Source: Osedax fenrisi | Lineage: Eukaryota > Annelida > Polychaeta > Sabellida > Siboglinidae | Reading direction: 5' to 3' | Length of the DNA stretch: 64,000 nt | Assembly: GCA_964019155.1 (NCBI GenBank) | Contig: OZ025246.1 | Coordinates: forward strand, 2,715,066-2,779,065 | In this document: piece by piece, positions 29,801 to 44,300 of the stretch | How the letters are laid out: the number at the start of each line of letters is the position of its first letter | Numbering within the stretch: the first letter of the stretch is position 1 | Position numbers and translations under genes: made by a program | The notes under the pieces: generated by a model | The model's input: the letters and a program-made list of their open reading frames with translations, nothing else | Databases searched by the model: none | Told to the model about the DNA's origin: nothing

Positions 29801-30000
29801 CTAGAGGTGCCTATATGCTACACTAGAGGTGCTTATATGCTAGATGTACCTATATGCTACACTAGAGGTGCCTATATGCTACACTAGAGGTGCCTATAGG
29901 CTACACTAGAGGTGCCTATATGCTACACTAGATGTGCCTATATGCTACACTAGAGGTGCTTATATGCTACACTAGAGGTGCCTATATGATACACTAGAGG
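26860..30000. repeat. Higher-order block H7
   Basis: Anchor plus GAGGTGACTATA marker, offset 9,690 bp from block H4 and 3,143 bp from H6. The right limit is approximate: near 30.0 kb the unit composition switches back to the TGACAC/TAAAGG type. Confidence 0.65.
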
Positions 30001-30654
30001 TGCCTATAGGCTACACTAGAGGTGCCTATATGCTACACTAAAGGTGCCTATAGGCTACACTAGAGATGCCTATATGCTACACTAGAGGTGCCTATATGCT
30101 ACACTAGAGGTGCCTATATGCTACACTAAAGGTGCCTATATGCTACACTATAGGTGCCTATATGCTACACTAGAGGTGCCTATATGCTACACTAGAGGTG
30201 CCTATATGCTACACTAAAGGTGTCTATATGACACACTAGAGATGCCTATATGCTACACTAGAGATGCCTATATGATACACTAGAGGTGCCTATAGGCTAC
30301 ACTAGAGGTGCCTATATGCTACACTAAAGGTGCCTATAGGCTACACTAGAGATGCCTATATGCTACACTAGAGGTGCCTATATGCTACACTAGAGGTGCC
30401 TATATGCTACACTAAAGGTGCCTATATGCTACACTATAGGTGCCTATATGCTACACTAGAGGTGCCTATATGCTACACTAGAGGTGCCTATATGCTACAC
30501 TAAAGGTGTCTATATGACACACTAGAGATGCCTATATGCTACACTAGAGATGCCTATATGCTACACTAAAGGTGCCTATATGCTACACTAGAGGTGCCTA
30601 TATGCTACACTAAAGGTGTCTATATGACACACTAGAGATGCCTATATGCTACAC

Positions 30655-31490
30655 TAGATATGCCTATATGCTACACTAGTGGTGCCTATATGCTACACTA
30701 AAGGTGCCTATATGCTACACTAAAGGTGCCTATATGCTACACTAGAGGTGCCTATATGCTACACTAAAGGTGTCTATATGACACACTAGATATGCCTATA
30801 TGCTACACTAGAGGTGCCTATATGCTACACTAGAGGTGCCTATATGCTACACTAAAGGTGTCTATATGACACACTAGATATGCCTATATGCTACACTAGA
30901 GGTGCCTATATGCTACACTAGAGGTGCCTATATGCTACACTATAGGTGCCTATATGCTACACTAGAGATGCCTATATGCTACACTAAAGGTGCCTATATG
31001 CTACACTAGAGGTGCCTATATGCTACACTAAAGGTGTCTATATGACACACTAGAGATGCCTATATGCTACACTAGATATGCCTATATGCTACACTAGTGG
31101 TGCCTATATGCTACACTAAAGGTGCCTATATGCTACACTAAAGGTGCCTATATGCTACACTAGAGGTGCCTATATGCTACACTAAAGGTGTCTATATGAC
31201 ACACTAGATATGCCTATATGCTACACTAGAGGTGCCTATATGCTACACTAGAGGTGCCTATATGCTACACTAAAGGTGTCTATATGACACACTAGATATG
31301 CCTATATGCTACACTAGAGGTGCCTATATGCTACACTAGAGGTGCCTATATGCTACACTATAGGTGCCTATATGCTACACTAGAGATGCCTATATGCTAC
31401 ACTAAAGGTGCCTATATGCTACACTAGAGGTGCCTATATGCTACACTAAAGGTGTCTATATGACACACTAGAGATGCCTATATGCTACAC
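30655..31490. repeat. 418-bp (19-unit) higher-order repeat, two tandem copies
   Basis: The copies at 30655-31072 and 31073-31490 have the same 19 central variants in the same order, starting TAGATATG, TAGTGG, TAAAGG, TAAAGG and ending with a TGACAC unit. 418 equals 19 x 22 and neither copy contains a 17-bp unit. The same block recurs at 33988 and 34885. Confidence 0.88.
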
Positions 31491-31834
31491 TAGATATGCC
31501 TATATGCTACACTAGAGGTGCCTATATGCTACACTAGAGGTGCCTATATGCTACACTAGAGGTGCCTATATGCTACACTAGAGGTGCCTATATGCTACAC
31601 TAGAGGTGCCTATATGCTACACTAGAGGTGCCTATATGCTACACTATAGGTGCCTATATGCTACACTAGTGGTGCCTATATGCTACACTAAAGGTGCCTA
31701 TATGCTACACTAAAGGTGCCTATATGCTACACTAGAGGTGCCTATATGCTACACTAGAGGTGCCTATATGCTACACTAGAGGTGCCTATAGGCTACACTA
31801 GAGATGCCTATATGCTACACTAGAGGTGCTTATA

Positions 31835-33987
31835 CGCTACACTAGAGGTGCCTATATGCTACACTAGAGGTGCCTATATGCTACACTAGAGGGGCCTATA
31901 TGCTACACTAGAGGTGCCTATAGGCTACACTAGAGGTGCCTATATGCTACACTAGATGTGCCTATATGCTACACTAGAGGTGCTTATATGCTAGATGTAC
32001 CTATATGCTACACTAGAGGTGCCTATAGGCTACACTAGAGGTGCCTATATGCTACACTAGAGGTGCTTATATGCTAGATGTACCTATATTCTACACTAGA
32101 TATGCCTATATGCTACACTAGAGGTGCCTATATGCTACACTAGAGGTGCCTATATGCTACACTAGAGGTGCTTATATGCTAGATGTACCTATATGCTACA
32201 CTAGAGGTGCTTATATGCTAGATGTACCTATATGCTACACTAGAGGTGCCTATAGGCTACACTAAAGGTGCCTATATGCTACACTAGAGGTGCCTATATT
32301 CTACACTAGAGGTGCCTATAGGATACACTAGAGGTGCCTATATGCTACACTAGAGGTGCCTATATGCTACACTAGAGGTGCCTATATGCTACACTAGAGC
32401 TGCCTATATGCTACACTAGAGGTGCCTATATGCTACACTAAAGGTGCCTATATGCTACACTAGAGGTGCCTATAGGCTACACTAGATATGCCTATAGGTT
32501 ACACTAGAGGTGCCTATATGCTACACTAGAGGTGCCTATAGGCTACACTAGAGGTGCCTATATGCTACACTAAAGGTGCCTATAGGCTACACTAGAGATG
32601 CCTATATGCTACACTAGAGGTGCCTATATGCTACACTAGAGGTGCTTATATGCTAGATGTACCTATATGCTACACTAGAGGTGCTTATATGCTAGATGTA
32701 CCTATATGCTACACTAGAGGTGCCTATAGGCTACACTAGAGGTGCCTATATGCTACACTAGATATGCCTATAGGTAACACTAGAGGTGCCTATATGCTAC
32801 ACTAGAGGTGCCTATATGCTACACTAGAGGTGCCTATATGCTACACTAGAGGTGCCTATATGCTACACTAGAGGTGCCTATATGCTACACTAGAGGTGCC
32901 TATATGCTACACTAGAGGTGCCTATATGCTACACTAGAGGTGCCTATATGCTACACTAGAGGTGCCTATAGGCTACACTAGAGATGCCTATATGCTACAC
33001 TAGAGGTGCCTATTTGCTACACTAGAGCTGCCAATATACTACACTAGAGGTGCCTATATGCTACACTAGAGGTGCCTATATGCTACACTAGAGGTGCCTA
33101 TAGGCTACACTAGAGATGCCTATATGCTACACTAGAGGTGCCTATATGCTACACTAGAGGTGCTTATATGCTAGATGTACCTATATGCTACACTAGAGGT
33201 GCCTATAGGCTACACTAGAGGTGCCTATATGCTACACTAGAGGTGCCTATATGCTACACTAGAGGTGCCTATAGGCTACACTAGAGATGCCTATATGCTA
33301 CACTAGAGGTGCCTATATGCTACACTAGATATGCCTATAGGTAACACTAGAGGTGCCTATATGCTACACTAGAGGTGCCTATATGCTACACTAGAGATGC
33401 CTATATAATACACTAGAGGTGCTTATATGCTAGATGTACCTATATGCTACACTAGAGGTGCTTATATGCTAGATGTACCTATATGCTACACTAGAGGTGC
33501 CTATAGGCTACACTAGAGGTGCCTATATGCTACACTAGAGGTGCCTATATGCTACACTAGAGGTGCTTATATGCTAGATGTACCTATATTCTACACTAGA
33601 TATGCCTATATGCTACACTAGAGGTGCCTATATGCTACACTAGAGGTGCCTATATGCTACACTAGAGGTGCTTATATGCTAGATGTACCTATATGCTACA
33701 CTAGAGGTGCCTATAGGCTACACTAGAGGTGCCTATATGCTACACTAGATATGCCTATAGGTAACACTATAGGTGCCTATATGCTACACTAGAGATGCCT
33801 ATATGCTACACTAGATATGCCTATATGCTACACTAGAGGTGCCTATATGCTACACTATAGGTGCCTATATGCTACACTAGAGATGCCTATATGCTACACT
33901 AAAGGTGCCTATATGCTACACTAGAGGTGCCTATATGCTACACTAAAGGTGTCTATATGACACACTAGAGATGCCTATATGCTACAC
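31835..33987. repeat. 17-mer-rich block starting at a CGCTAC unit
   Basis: A rare GGTGCTTATACGCTAC unit has its CGCTAC start at 31835, 35493 and 45394. The 31835 to 35493 offset is 3,658 bp. Paired 17-bp units occur at 32.0-32.2, 32.6 and 33.4 kb. A CCAATATAC variant at 33031 recurs at 36535, 38365, 40618 and 46580, which marks related blocks through the rest of the array. Confidence 0.65.
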
Positions 33988-34405
33988 TAGAGATGCCTAT
34001 ATGCTACACTAGTGGTGCCTATATGCTACACTAAAGGTGCCTATATGCTACACTAAAGGTGCCTATATGCTACACTAGAGGTGCCTATATGCTACACTAA
34101 AGGTGTCTATATGACACACTAGATATGCCTATATGCTACACTAGAGGTGCCTATATGCTACACTAGAGGTGCCTATATGCTACACTAAAGGTGTCTATAT
34201 GACACACTAGATATGCCTATATGCTACACTAGAGGTGCCTATATGCTACACTAGAGGTGCCTATATGCTACACTATAGGTGCCTATATGCTACACTAGAG
34301 ATGCCTATATGCTACACTAAAGGTGCCTATATGCTACACTAGAGGTGCCTATATGCTACACTAAAGGTGTCTATATGACACACTAGAGATGCCTATATGC
34401 TACAC
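33988..34405. repeat. Third copy of the 418-bp higher-order repeat
   Basis: Same 19-unit order as 30655-31072 except that the first unit is TAGAGATG instead of TAGATATG. It is separated from the 30.6-kb pair by a 17-mer-bearing block, so the 418-bp unit was moved as part of a larger duplication. Confidence 0.8.
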
Positions 34406-34884
34406 TAGATATGCCTATATGCTACACTAGTGGTGCCTATATGCTACACTAAAGGTGCCTATATGCTACACTAAAGGTGCCTATATGCTACACTAGAGGT
34501 GCCTATATGCTACACTAGAGGTGCCTATATGCTACACTAGAGGTGCTTATATGCTAGATGTACCTATATGCTACACTAGAGGTGCCTATAGGCTACACTA
34601 GAGGTGCCTATATGCTACACTAGATATGCCTATAGGTAACACTATAGGTGCCTATATGCTACACTAGAGATGCCTATATGCTACACTAGATATGCCTATA
34701 TGCTACACTAGAGGTGCCTATATGCTACACTAGAGGTGCCTATATGCTACACTATAGGTGCCTATATGCTACACTAGAGATGCCTATATGCTACACTAAA
34801 GGTGCCTATATGCTACACTAGAGGTGCCTATATGCTACACTAAAGGTGTCTATATGACACACTAGAGGTGCCTATATGCTACAC

Positions 34885-35302
34885 TAGATATGCCTATATG
34901 CTACACTAGTGGTGCCTATATGCTACACTAAAGGTGCCTATATGCTACACTAAAGGTGCCTATATGCTACACTAGAGGTGCCTATATGCTACACTAAAGG
35001 TGTCTATATGACACACTAGATATGCCTATATGCTACACTAGAGGTGCCTATATGCTACACTAGAGGTGCCTATATGCTACACTAAAGGTGTCTATATGAC
35101 ACACTAGATATGCCTATATGCTACACTAGAGGTGCCTATATGCTACACTAGAGGTGCCTATATGCTACACTATAGGTGCCTATATGCTACACTAGAGATG
35201 CCTATATGCTACACTAAAGGTGCCTATATGCTACACTAGAGGTGCCTATATGCTACACTAAAGGTGTCTATATGACACACTAGAGATGCCTATATGCTAC
35301 AC
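34885..35302. repeat. Fourth copy of the 418-bp higher-order repeat
   Basis: Same 19 variants in the same order as 30655-31072. It is preceded by a 479-bp stretch from 34406 that contains one 17-bp unit and is followed at 35303 by the start of another copy that breaks off after about five units. The same broken copy appears near 45205. Confidence 0.8.
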
Positions 35303-38300
35303 TAGATATGCCTATATGCTACACTAGTGGTGCCTATATGCTACACTAAAGGTGCCTATATGCTACACTAAAGGTGCCTATATGCTACACTAGAGGTGCC
35401 TATATGCTACACTAGAGGTGCCTATATGCTACACTAGAGGTGCCTATAGGCTACACTAGAGATGCCTATATGCTACACTAGAGGTGCTTATACGCTACAC
35501 TAGAGGTGCCTATATGCTACACTAGAGGTGCCTATATGCTACACTAGAGGGGCCTATATGCTACACTAGAGGTGCCTATAGGCTACACTAGAGGTGCCTA
35601 TATGCTACACTAGATGTGCCTATATGCTACACTAGAGGTGCTTATATGCTAGATGTACCTATATGCTACACTAGAGGTGCCTATAGGCTACACTAGAGGT
35701 GCCTATATGCTACACTAGAGGTGCTTATATGCTAGATGTACCTATATTCTACACTAGATATGCCTATATGCTACACTAGAGGTGCCTATATGCTACACTA
35801 GAGGTGCCTATATGCTACACTAGAGGTGCTTATATGCTAGATGTACCTATATGCTACACTAGAGGTGCTTATATGCTAGATGTACCTATATGCTACACTA
35901 GAGGTGCCTATAGGCTACACTAAAGGTGCCTATATGCTACACTAGAGGTGCCTATATGCTACACTAGAGGTGCCTATAGGATACACTAGAGGTGCCTATA
36001 TGCTACACTAGAGGTGCCTATATGCTACACTAGAGGTGCCTATATGCTACACTAGAGCTGCCTATATGCTACACTAGAGGTGCCTATATGCTACACTAAA
36101 GGTGCCTATATGCTACACTAGAGGTGCCTATAGGCTACACTAGATATGCCTATAGGTTACACTAGAGGTGCCTATATGCTACACTAGAGGTGCCTATAGG
36201 CTACACTAGAGGTGCCTATATGCTACACTAAAGGTGCCTATAGGCTACACTAGAGATGCCTATATGCTACACTAGAGGTGCTTATATGCTAGATGTACCT
36301 ATATGCTACACTAGAGGTGCTTATATGCTAGATGTACCTATATGCTACACTAGAGGTGCCTATAGGCTACACTAGAGGTGCCTATATGCTACACTAGATA
36401 TGCCTATAGGTAACACTAGAGGTGCCTATATGCTACACTAGAGGTGCCTATATGCTACACTAGAGGTGCCTATAGGCTACACTAGAGATGCCTATATGCT
36501 ACACTAGAGGTGCCTATTTGCTACACTAGAGCTGCCAATATACTACACTAGAGGTGCCTATATGCTACACTAGAGGTGCCTATATGCTACACTAGAGGTG
36601 CCTATAGGCTACACTAGAGATGCCTATATGCTACACTAGAGGTGCCTATATGCTACACTAGAGGTGCTTATATGCTAGATGTACCTATATGCTACACTAG
36701 AGGTGCCTATAGGCTACACTAGAGGTGCCTATATGCTACACTAGAGGTGCCTATATGCTACACTAGAGGTGCCTATAGGCTACACTAGAGATGCCTATAT
36801 GCTACACTAGAGGTGCCTATATGCTACACTAGATATGCCTATAGGTAACACTAGAGGTGCCTATATGCTACACTAGAGGTGCCTATATGCTACACTAGAG
36901 ATGCCTATATAATACACTAGAGGTGCCTATATAATACACTAGAGGTGCCTATATGCTACACTAGAGGTGCCTATATGCTACACTAGAGGTGCCTATATGC
37001 TACACTAGAGGTGCCTATATGCTACACTAGAGATGCCTATATGCTACACTAGAGGTGCCTATATGCTACACAAGAGGTGCCTATATGCTACACTAGAGGT
37101 GCCTATATGCTACACTAGAGGTGCCTATATGCTACACTAGAGGTGCCTTTAGGCTACACTAGAGGTGCCTATATGCTACACTAGAGGTGCCTATATGCTA
37201 CACTAGAGATGCCTATATAATACACTAGAGGTGCCTATATAATACACTAGAGGTGCCTATATGCTACACTAGAGGTGCCTATATACTATATTAGAGGTGC
37301 ATATATGCTACACTAGAGGTGCCTATATGCTACACTAGAGGTGCCTATATGCTACACTAGAGGTGCCTATATGCTACACTAGAGGTGCTTATATGCTAGA
37401 TGTACCTATATGCTACACTAGAGGTGCTTATATGCTAGATGTACCTATATGCTACACTAGAGGTGCCTATAGGCTACACTAGAGGTGCCTATATGCTACA
37501 CTAGAGGTGCCTATATGCTACACTAGAGGTGCTTATATGCTAGATGTACCTATATTCTACACTAGATATGCCTATATGCTACACTATAGGTGCCTATATG
37601 CTACACTAGAGGTGCCTATATGCTACACTAGAGGTGCTTATATGCTAGATGTACCTATATGCTACACTAGAGGTGCTTATATGCTAGATGTACCTATATG
37701 CTACACTAGAGGTGCCTATAGGCTACACTAAAGGTGCCTATATGCTACACTAGAGGTGCCTATATGCTACACTAGAGGTGCCTATAGGATACACTAGAGG
37801 TGCCTATATGCTACACTAGAGGTGCCTATATGCTACACTAGAGGTGCCTATATGCTACACTAGAGCTGCCTATATGCTACACTAGAGGTGCCTATATGCT
37901 ACACTAAAGGTGCCTATATGCTACACTAGAGGTGCCTATAGGCTACACTAGATATGCCTATAGGTTACACTAGAGGTGCCTATATGCTACACTAGAGGTG
38001 CCTATAGGCTACACTAGAGGTGCCTATATGCTACACTAAAGGTGCCTATAGGCTACACTAGAGATGCCTATATGCTACACTAGAGGTGCCTATATGCTAC
38101 ACTAGAGGTGCTTATATGCTAGATGTACCTATATGCTACACTAGAGGTGCTTATATGCTAGATGTACCTATATGCTACACTAGAGGTGCCTATAGGCTAC
38201 ACTAGAGGTGCCTATATGCTACACTAGATATGCCTATAGGTAACACTATAGGTGCCTATATGCTACACTAGAGGTGCCTATATGCTACACTAGAGGTGCC

Positions 38301-41300
38301 TATAGGCTACACTAGAGATGCCTATATGCTACACTAGAGGTGCCTATTTGCTACACTAGAGCTGCCAATATACTACACTAGAGGTGCCTATATGCTACAC
38401 TAGAGGTGCCTATATGCTACACTAGAGGTGCCTATAGGCTACACTAGAGATGCCTATATGCTACACTAGAGGTGCCTATATGCTACACTAGAGGTGCTTA
38501 TATGCTAGATGTACCTATATGCTACACTAGAGGTGCCTATAGGCTACACTAGAGGTGCCTATATGCTACACTAGAGGTGCCTATATGCTACACTAGAGGT
38601 GCCTATAGGCTACACTAGAGATGCCTATATGCTACACTAGAGGTGCCTATATGCTACACTAGATATGCCTATAGGTAACACTAGAGGTGCCTATATGCTA
38701 CACTAGAGGTGCCTATATGCTACACTAGAGATGCCTATATAATACACTAGAGGTGCCTATATAATACACTAGAGGTGCCTATATGCTACACTAGAGGTGC
38801 CTATATGCTACACTAGAGGTGCCTATATGCTACACTAGAGGTGCCTATATGCTACACTAGAGATGCCTATATGCTACACTAGAGGTGCCTATATGCTACA
38901 CTAGAGGTGCCTATATGCTACACTAGAGGTGCCTATATGCTACACTAGAGGTGCCTATATGCTACACTAGAGGTGCCTTTAGGCTACACTAGAGGTGCCT
39001 ATATGCTAGATGTACCTATATGCTACACTAGAGGTGCCTATATGCTACACTAGAGGTGCCTATATGCTACACTAGATGTGCCTATATGCTACACTAGAGG
39101 TGCCTATAGGTTACACTAGAGATGCCTATATGCTACACTAGAGGTGCCTATATGCTACACTAGAGGTGCCTATATGCTACACTAGAGGTGCCTATATGCT
39201 ACACTAGATGTGCCTATATGCTACACTAGAGGTGCCTATATGCTACACTAGAGATGCCTATAGGCTACACTAGAGGTGCCTATATGCTACACTAGAGGGG
39301 CCTATATGCTACACTAGATGTGCCTATATGCTACACTAGAGGTGCCTATATGCTACACTAGAGGTGCCTATAGGCTACACTAGAGATGCCTATATGCTAC
39401 ACTAGAGGTGCCTATATGCTACACTAGAGGTGCTTATATGCTAGATGTACCTATATGCTACACTAGAGGTGCCTATAGGCTACACTAGAGGTACCTATAT
39501 GCTACACTAGAGGTGCCTATATGCTACACTAGAGGTGCCTATAGGCTACACTAGAGATGCCTATATGCTACACTAGAGGTGCCTATATGCTACACTAGAT
39601 ATGCCTATAGGTAACACTAGAGGTGCCTATATGCTACACTAGAGGTGCCTATATGCTACACTAGAGATGCCTATATAATACACTAGAGGTGCCTATATAA
39701 TACACTAGAGGTGCCTATATGCTACACTAGAGGTGCCTATATGCTACACTAGAGGTGCCTATATGCTACACTAGAGGTGCCTATATGCTACACTAGAGAT
39801 GCCTATATGCTACACTAGAGGTGCCTATATGCTACACTAGAGGTGCCTATATGCTACACTAGAGGTGCCTATATGCTACACTAGAGGTGCCTATATGCTA
39901 CACTAGAGGTGCCTTTAGGCTACACTAGAGGTGCCTATATGCTACACTAGAGGTGCCTATATGCTACACTAGAGATGCCTATATAATACACTAGAGGTGC
40001 CTATATAATACACTAGAGGTGCCTATATGCTACACTAGAGGTGCCTATATACTATATTAGAGGTGCATATATGCTACACTAGAGGTGCCTATATGCTACA
40101 CTAGAGGTGCCTATATGCTACACTAGAGGTGCCTATATGCTACACTAGAGGTGCTTATATGCTAGATGTACCTATATGCTACACTAGAGGTGCTTATATG
40201 CTAGATGTACCTATATGCTACACTAGAGGTGCCTATAGGCTACACTAGAGGTGCCTATATGCTACACTAGAGGTGCCTATATGCTACACTAGAGGTGCTT
40301 ATATGCTAGATGTACCTATATTCTACACTAGATATGCCTATATGCTACACTAGAGGTGCCTATATGCTACACTAGAGGTGCCTATATGCTACACTAGAGG
40401 TGCTTATATGCTAGATGTACCTATATGCTACACTAGAGGTGCCTATAGGCTACACTAGAGGTGCCTATATGCTACACTAGATATGCCTATAGGTAACACT
40501 ATAGGTGCCTATATGCTACACTAGAGGTGCCTATATGCTACACTAGAGGTGCCTATAGGCTACACTAGAGATGCCTATATGCTACACTAGAGGTGCCTAT
40601 TTGCTACACTAGAGCTGCCAATATACTACACTAGAGGTGCCTATATGCTACACTAGAGGTGCCTATATGCTACACTAGAGGTGCCTATAGGCTACACTAG
40701 AGATGCCTATATGCTACACTAGAGGTGCCTATATGCTACACTAGAGGTGCTTATATGCTAGATGTACCTATATGCTACACTAGAGGTGCCTATAGGCTAC
40801 ACTAGAGGTGCCTATATGCTACACTAGAGGTGCCTATATGCTACACTAGAGGTGCCTATAGGCTACACTAGAGATGCCTATATGCTACACTAGAGGTGCC
40901 TATATGCTACACTAGATATGCCTATAGGTAACACTAGAGGTGCCTATATGCTACACTAGAGGTGCCTATATGCTACACTAGAGATGCCTATATAATACAC
41001 TAGAGGTGCCTATATAATACACTAGAGGTGCCTATATGCTACACTAGAGGTGCCTATATGCTACACTAGAGGTGCCTATATGCTACACTAGAGGTGCCTA
41101 TATGCTACACTAGAGATGCCTATATGCTACACTAGAGGTGCCTATATGCTACACTAGAGGTGCCTATATGCTACACTAGAGGTGCCTATATGCTACACTA
41201 GAGGTGCCTATATGCTACACTAGAGGTGCCTTTAGGCTACACTAGAGGTGCCTATATGCTAGATGTACCTATATGCTACACTAGAGGTGCCTATATGCTA

Positions 41301-44300
41301 CACTAGAGGTGCCTATATGCTACACTAGATGTGCCTATATGCTACACTAGAGGTGCCTATAGGTTACACTAGAGATGCCTATATGCTACACTAGAGGTGC
41401 CTATATGCTACACTAGAGGTGCCTATATGCTACACTAGAGGTGCCTATATGCTACACTAGATGTGCCTATATGCTACACTAGAGGTGCCTATATGCTACA
41501 CTAGAGATGCCTATAGGCTACACTAGAGGTGCCTATATGCTACACTAGAGGGGCCTATATGCTACACTAGATGTGCCTATATGCTACACTAGAGGTGCCT
41601 ATATGCTACACTAGAGATGCCTATATGCTACACTAGAGGTGCTTATATGCTAGATGTACCTATATGCTACACTAGAGGTGCCTATATGCTACACTAGAGG
41701 TGCCTATATGCTACACTAGAGGTGCTTATATGCTAGATGTACCTATATGCTACACTAGAGGTGCCTATATGCTACACTAGAGGTGCCTATAGGCTACACT
41801 AGAGGTGCCTATATGCTACACTATAGGTGCCTATATGCTACACTAGAGGTGCTTATATGCTAGATGTACCTATATGCTACACTAGAGGTGCCTATATGCT
41901 ACACTAGAGGTGCCTATAGGCTACACTAGAGGTGCCTATATGCTACACTAGAGGTGCTTATATGCTAGATGTACCTATATGCTACACTAGAGGTGCCCAT
42001 AGGCTATATTAGAGGTGCCTATATGCTACACTAGAGGTGCCTATATGATACACTAGAGGTGCCTATAGGCTACACTAGAGGTGCCTATATGCTACACTAG
42101 AGGTGCCTATATGCTACACTAGAGGTGCCTATAGGCTACACTAGAGATGCCTATATGCTACACTAGAGGTGCCTATAGGCTACACTAGTGGTGCCTATAT
42201 GCTACACTAAAGGTGCCTATATGCTACACTATAGGTGCCTATATGCTACACTAGAGGTGCCTATATGCTACACTAGATATGCCTATAGGTTACACTAGAG
42301 GTGCCTATATGCTACACTAGAGGTGCCTATATGCTACACTAGAGGTGCCTATATGACACACTAGAGGTGCCTTTAGGCTACACTAGAGGTGCCTATATGC
42401 TACACTAGAGGTGCCTATATGCTATACTAGAGGGGCCTATATGCTACACTAAAGGTGCCTATATGCTACACTAGAGGTGCCTATATGCTATACTAGAGGT
42501 GCCTATATGCTACACTAGAGGTGCCTATATGCTACACTAGAGGTGCTTATATGCTAGATGTACCTATATGCTACACTAGAGGTGCCTATATGCTACACTA
42601 GATATGCCTATAGGCTACACTAGAGGTGCCTATATGCTACACTAGAGGTGCCTATATGCTATACTAGAGGGGCCTATATGCTACACTAGAGGTGCCTATA
42701 TGCTACACTAGAGGTGCCTATATGCTACACTAGAGATGCCTATAGGCTACACTAGAGGTGCCTATATGCTACACTAGAGGTGCCTATATGCTATACTAGA
42801 GGGGCCTATATGCTACACTAGAGGTGCCTATATGCTACACTAGAGGTGCCTATATGCTACACTAGAGATGCCTATATAATACACTAGAGGTGCCTATATA
42901 ATACACTAGAGGTGCCTATATGCTACACTAAAGGTGCCTATATGCTACACTAAAGGTGCCTATATGCTACACTAGAGGTGCCTATATGCTACACTAGAGG
43001 TGCCTATAGGCTACACTAAAGGTGCCTATATGCTACACTAAAGGTGCCTATATGCTACACTAAAGGTGCCTATATGCTACACTAGAGGTGCATATATGCT
43101 ACACTAGAGGTGCCTATATGCTACACTAGAGATGCCTATATGCTACACTAGAGGTACCTATATGCTACACTAGATATGCCTATAGGTTACACTAGAGGTG
43201 CCTATATGCTACACTAGAGGTGCCTATATGCTACACTAGAGGTGCCTATATGCTACACTAGAGGTGCTTATATGCTAGATGTACCTATATGCTACACTAG
43301 AGGTGCCTATATGCTACACTAGAGGTGCCTATAGGCTACACTAGAGGTGCCTATATGCTACACTAGAGGTGCCTATATGCTACACTAGAGGTGCCTATAT
43401 GCTACACTAGAGGTGCTTATATGCTAGATGTACCTATATGCTACACTAGAGGTGCCTATATGCTACACTAGAGGTGCCTATAGGCTACACTAGAGGTGCC
43501 TATATGCTACACTAGAGGTGCCTATATGCTACACTAGAGGTACCTATATGCTACACTAGATATGCCTATAGGTTACACTAGAGGTGCCTATATGCTACAC
43601 TAGAGGTGCCTATATGCTACACTAGAGGTGCCTATATGCTACACTAGAGGTGCTTATATGCTAGATGTACCTATATGCTACACTAGAGGTGCCTATATGC
43701 TACACTAGAGGTGCCTATAGGCTACACTAGAGGTGCCTATATGCTACACTAGAGGTGCCTATATGCTATACTAGAGGTGCCTATATGCTACACTAGAGGT
43801 GCCTATATGCTACACTAGAGGTGCTTATATGCTAGATGTACCTATATGCTACACTAGAGGTGCCTATATGCTACACTAGATATGCCTATAGGCTACACTA
43901 GAGGTGCCTATATGCTACACTAGAGGTGCCTATATGCTATACTAGAGGGGCCTATATGCTACACTAGAGGTGCCTATATGCTACACTAGAGGTGCCTATA
44001 TGCTACACTAGAGATGCCTATAGGCTACACTAGAGGTGCCTATATGCTACACTAGAGGTGCCTATATGCTATACTAGAGGGGCCTATTTGCTACACTAGA
44101 GGTGCCTATATGCTACACTAGAGGTGCCTATATGCTACACTAGAGATGCCTATATAATACACTAGAGGTGCCTATATAATACACTAGAGGTGCCTATATG
44201 CTACACTAAAGGTGCCTATATGCTACACTAAAGGTGCCTATATGCTACACTAGAGGTGCCTATATGCTACACTAGAGGTGCCTATAGGCTACACTAAAGG

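Noticed and set aside
37507..37731. 74-codon plus-strand open frame with 13-residue repeats
   Set aside because: Produced by 39-bp (22 + 17) pairs keeping frame. It closes as soon as the pairs stop. Interesting as arithmetic, not as a gene.
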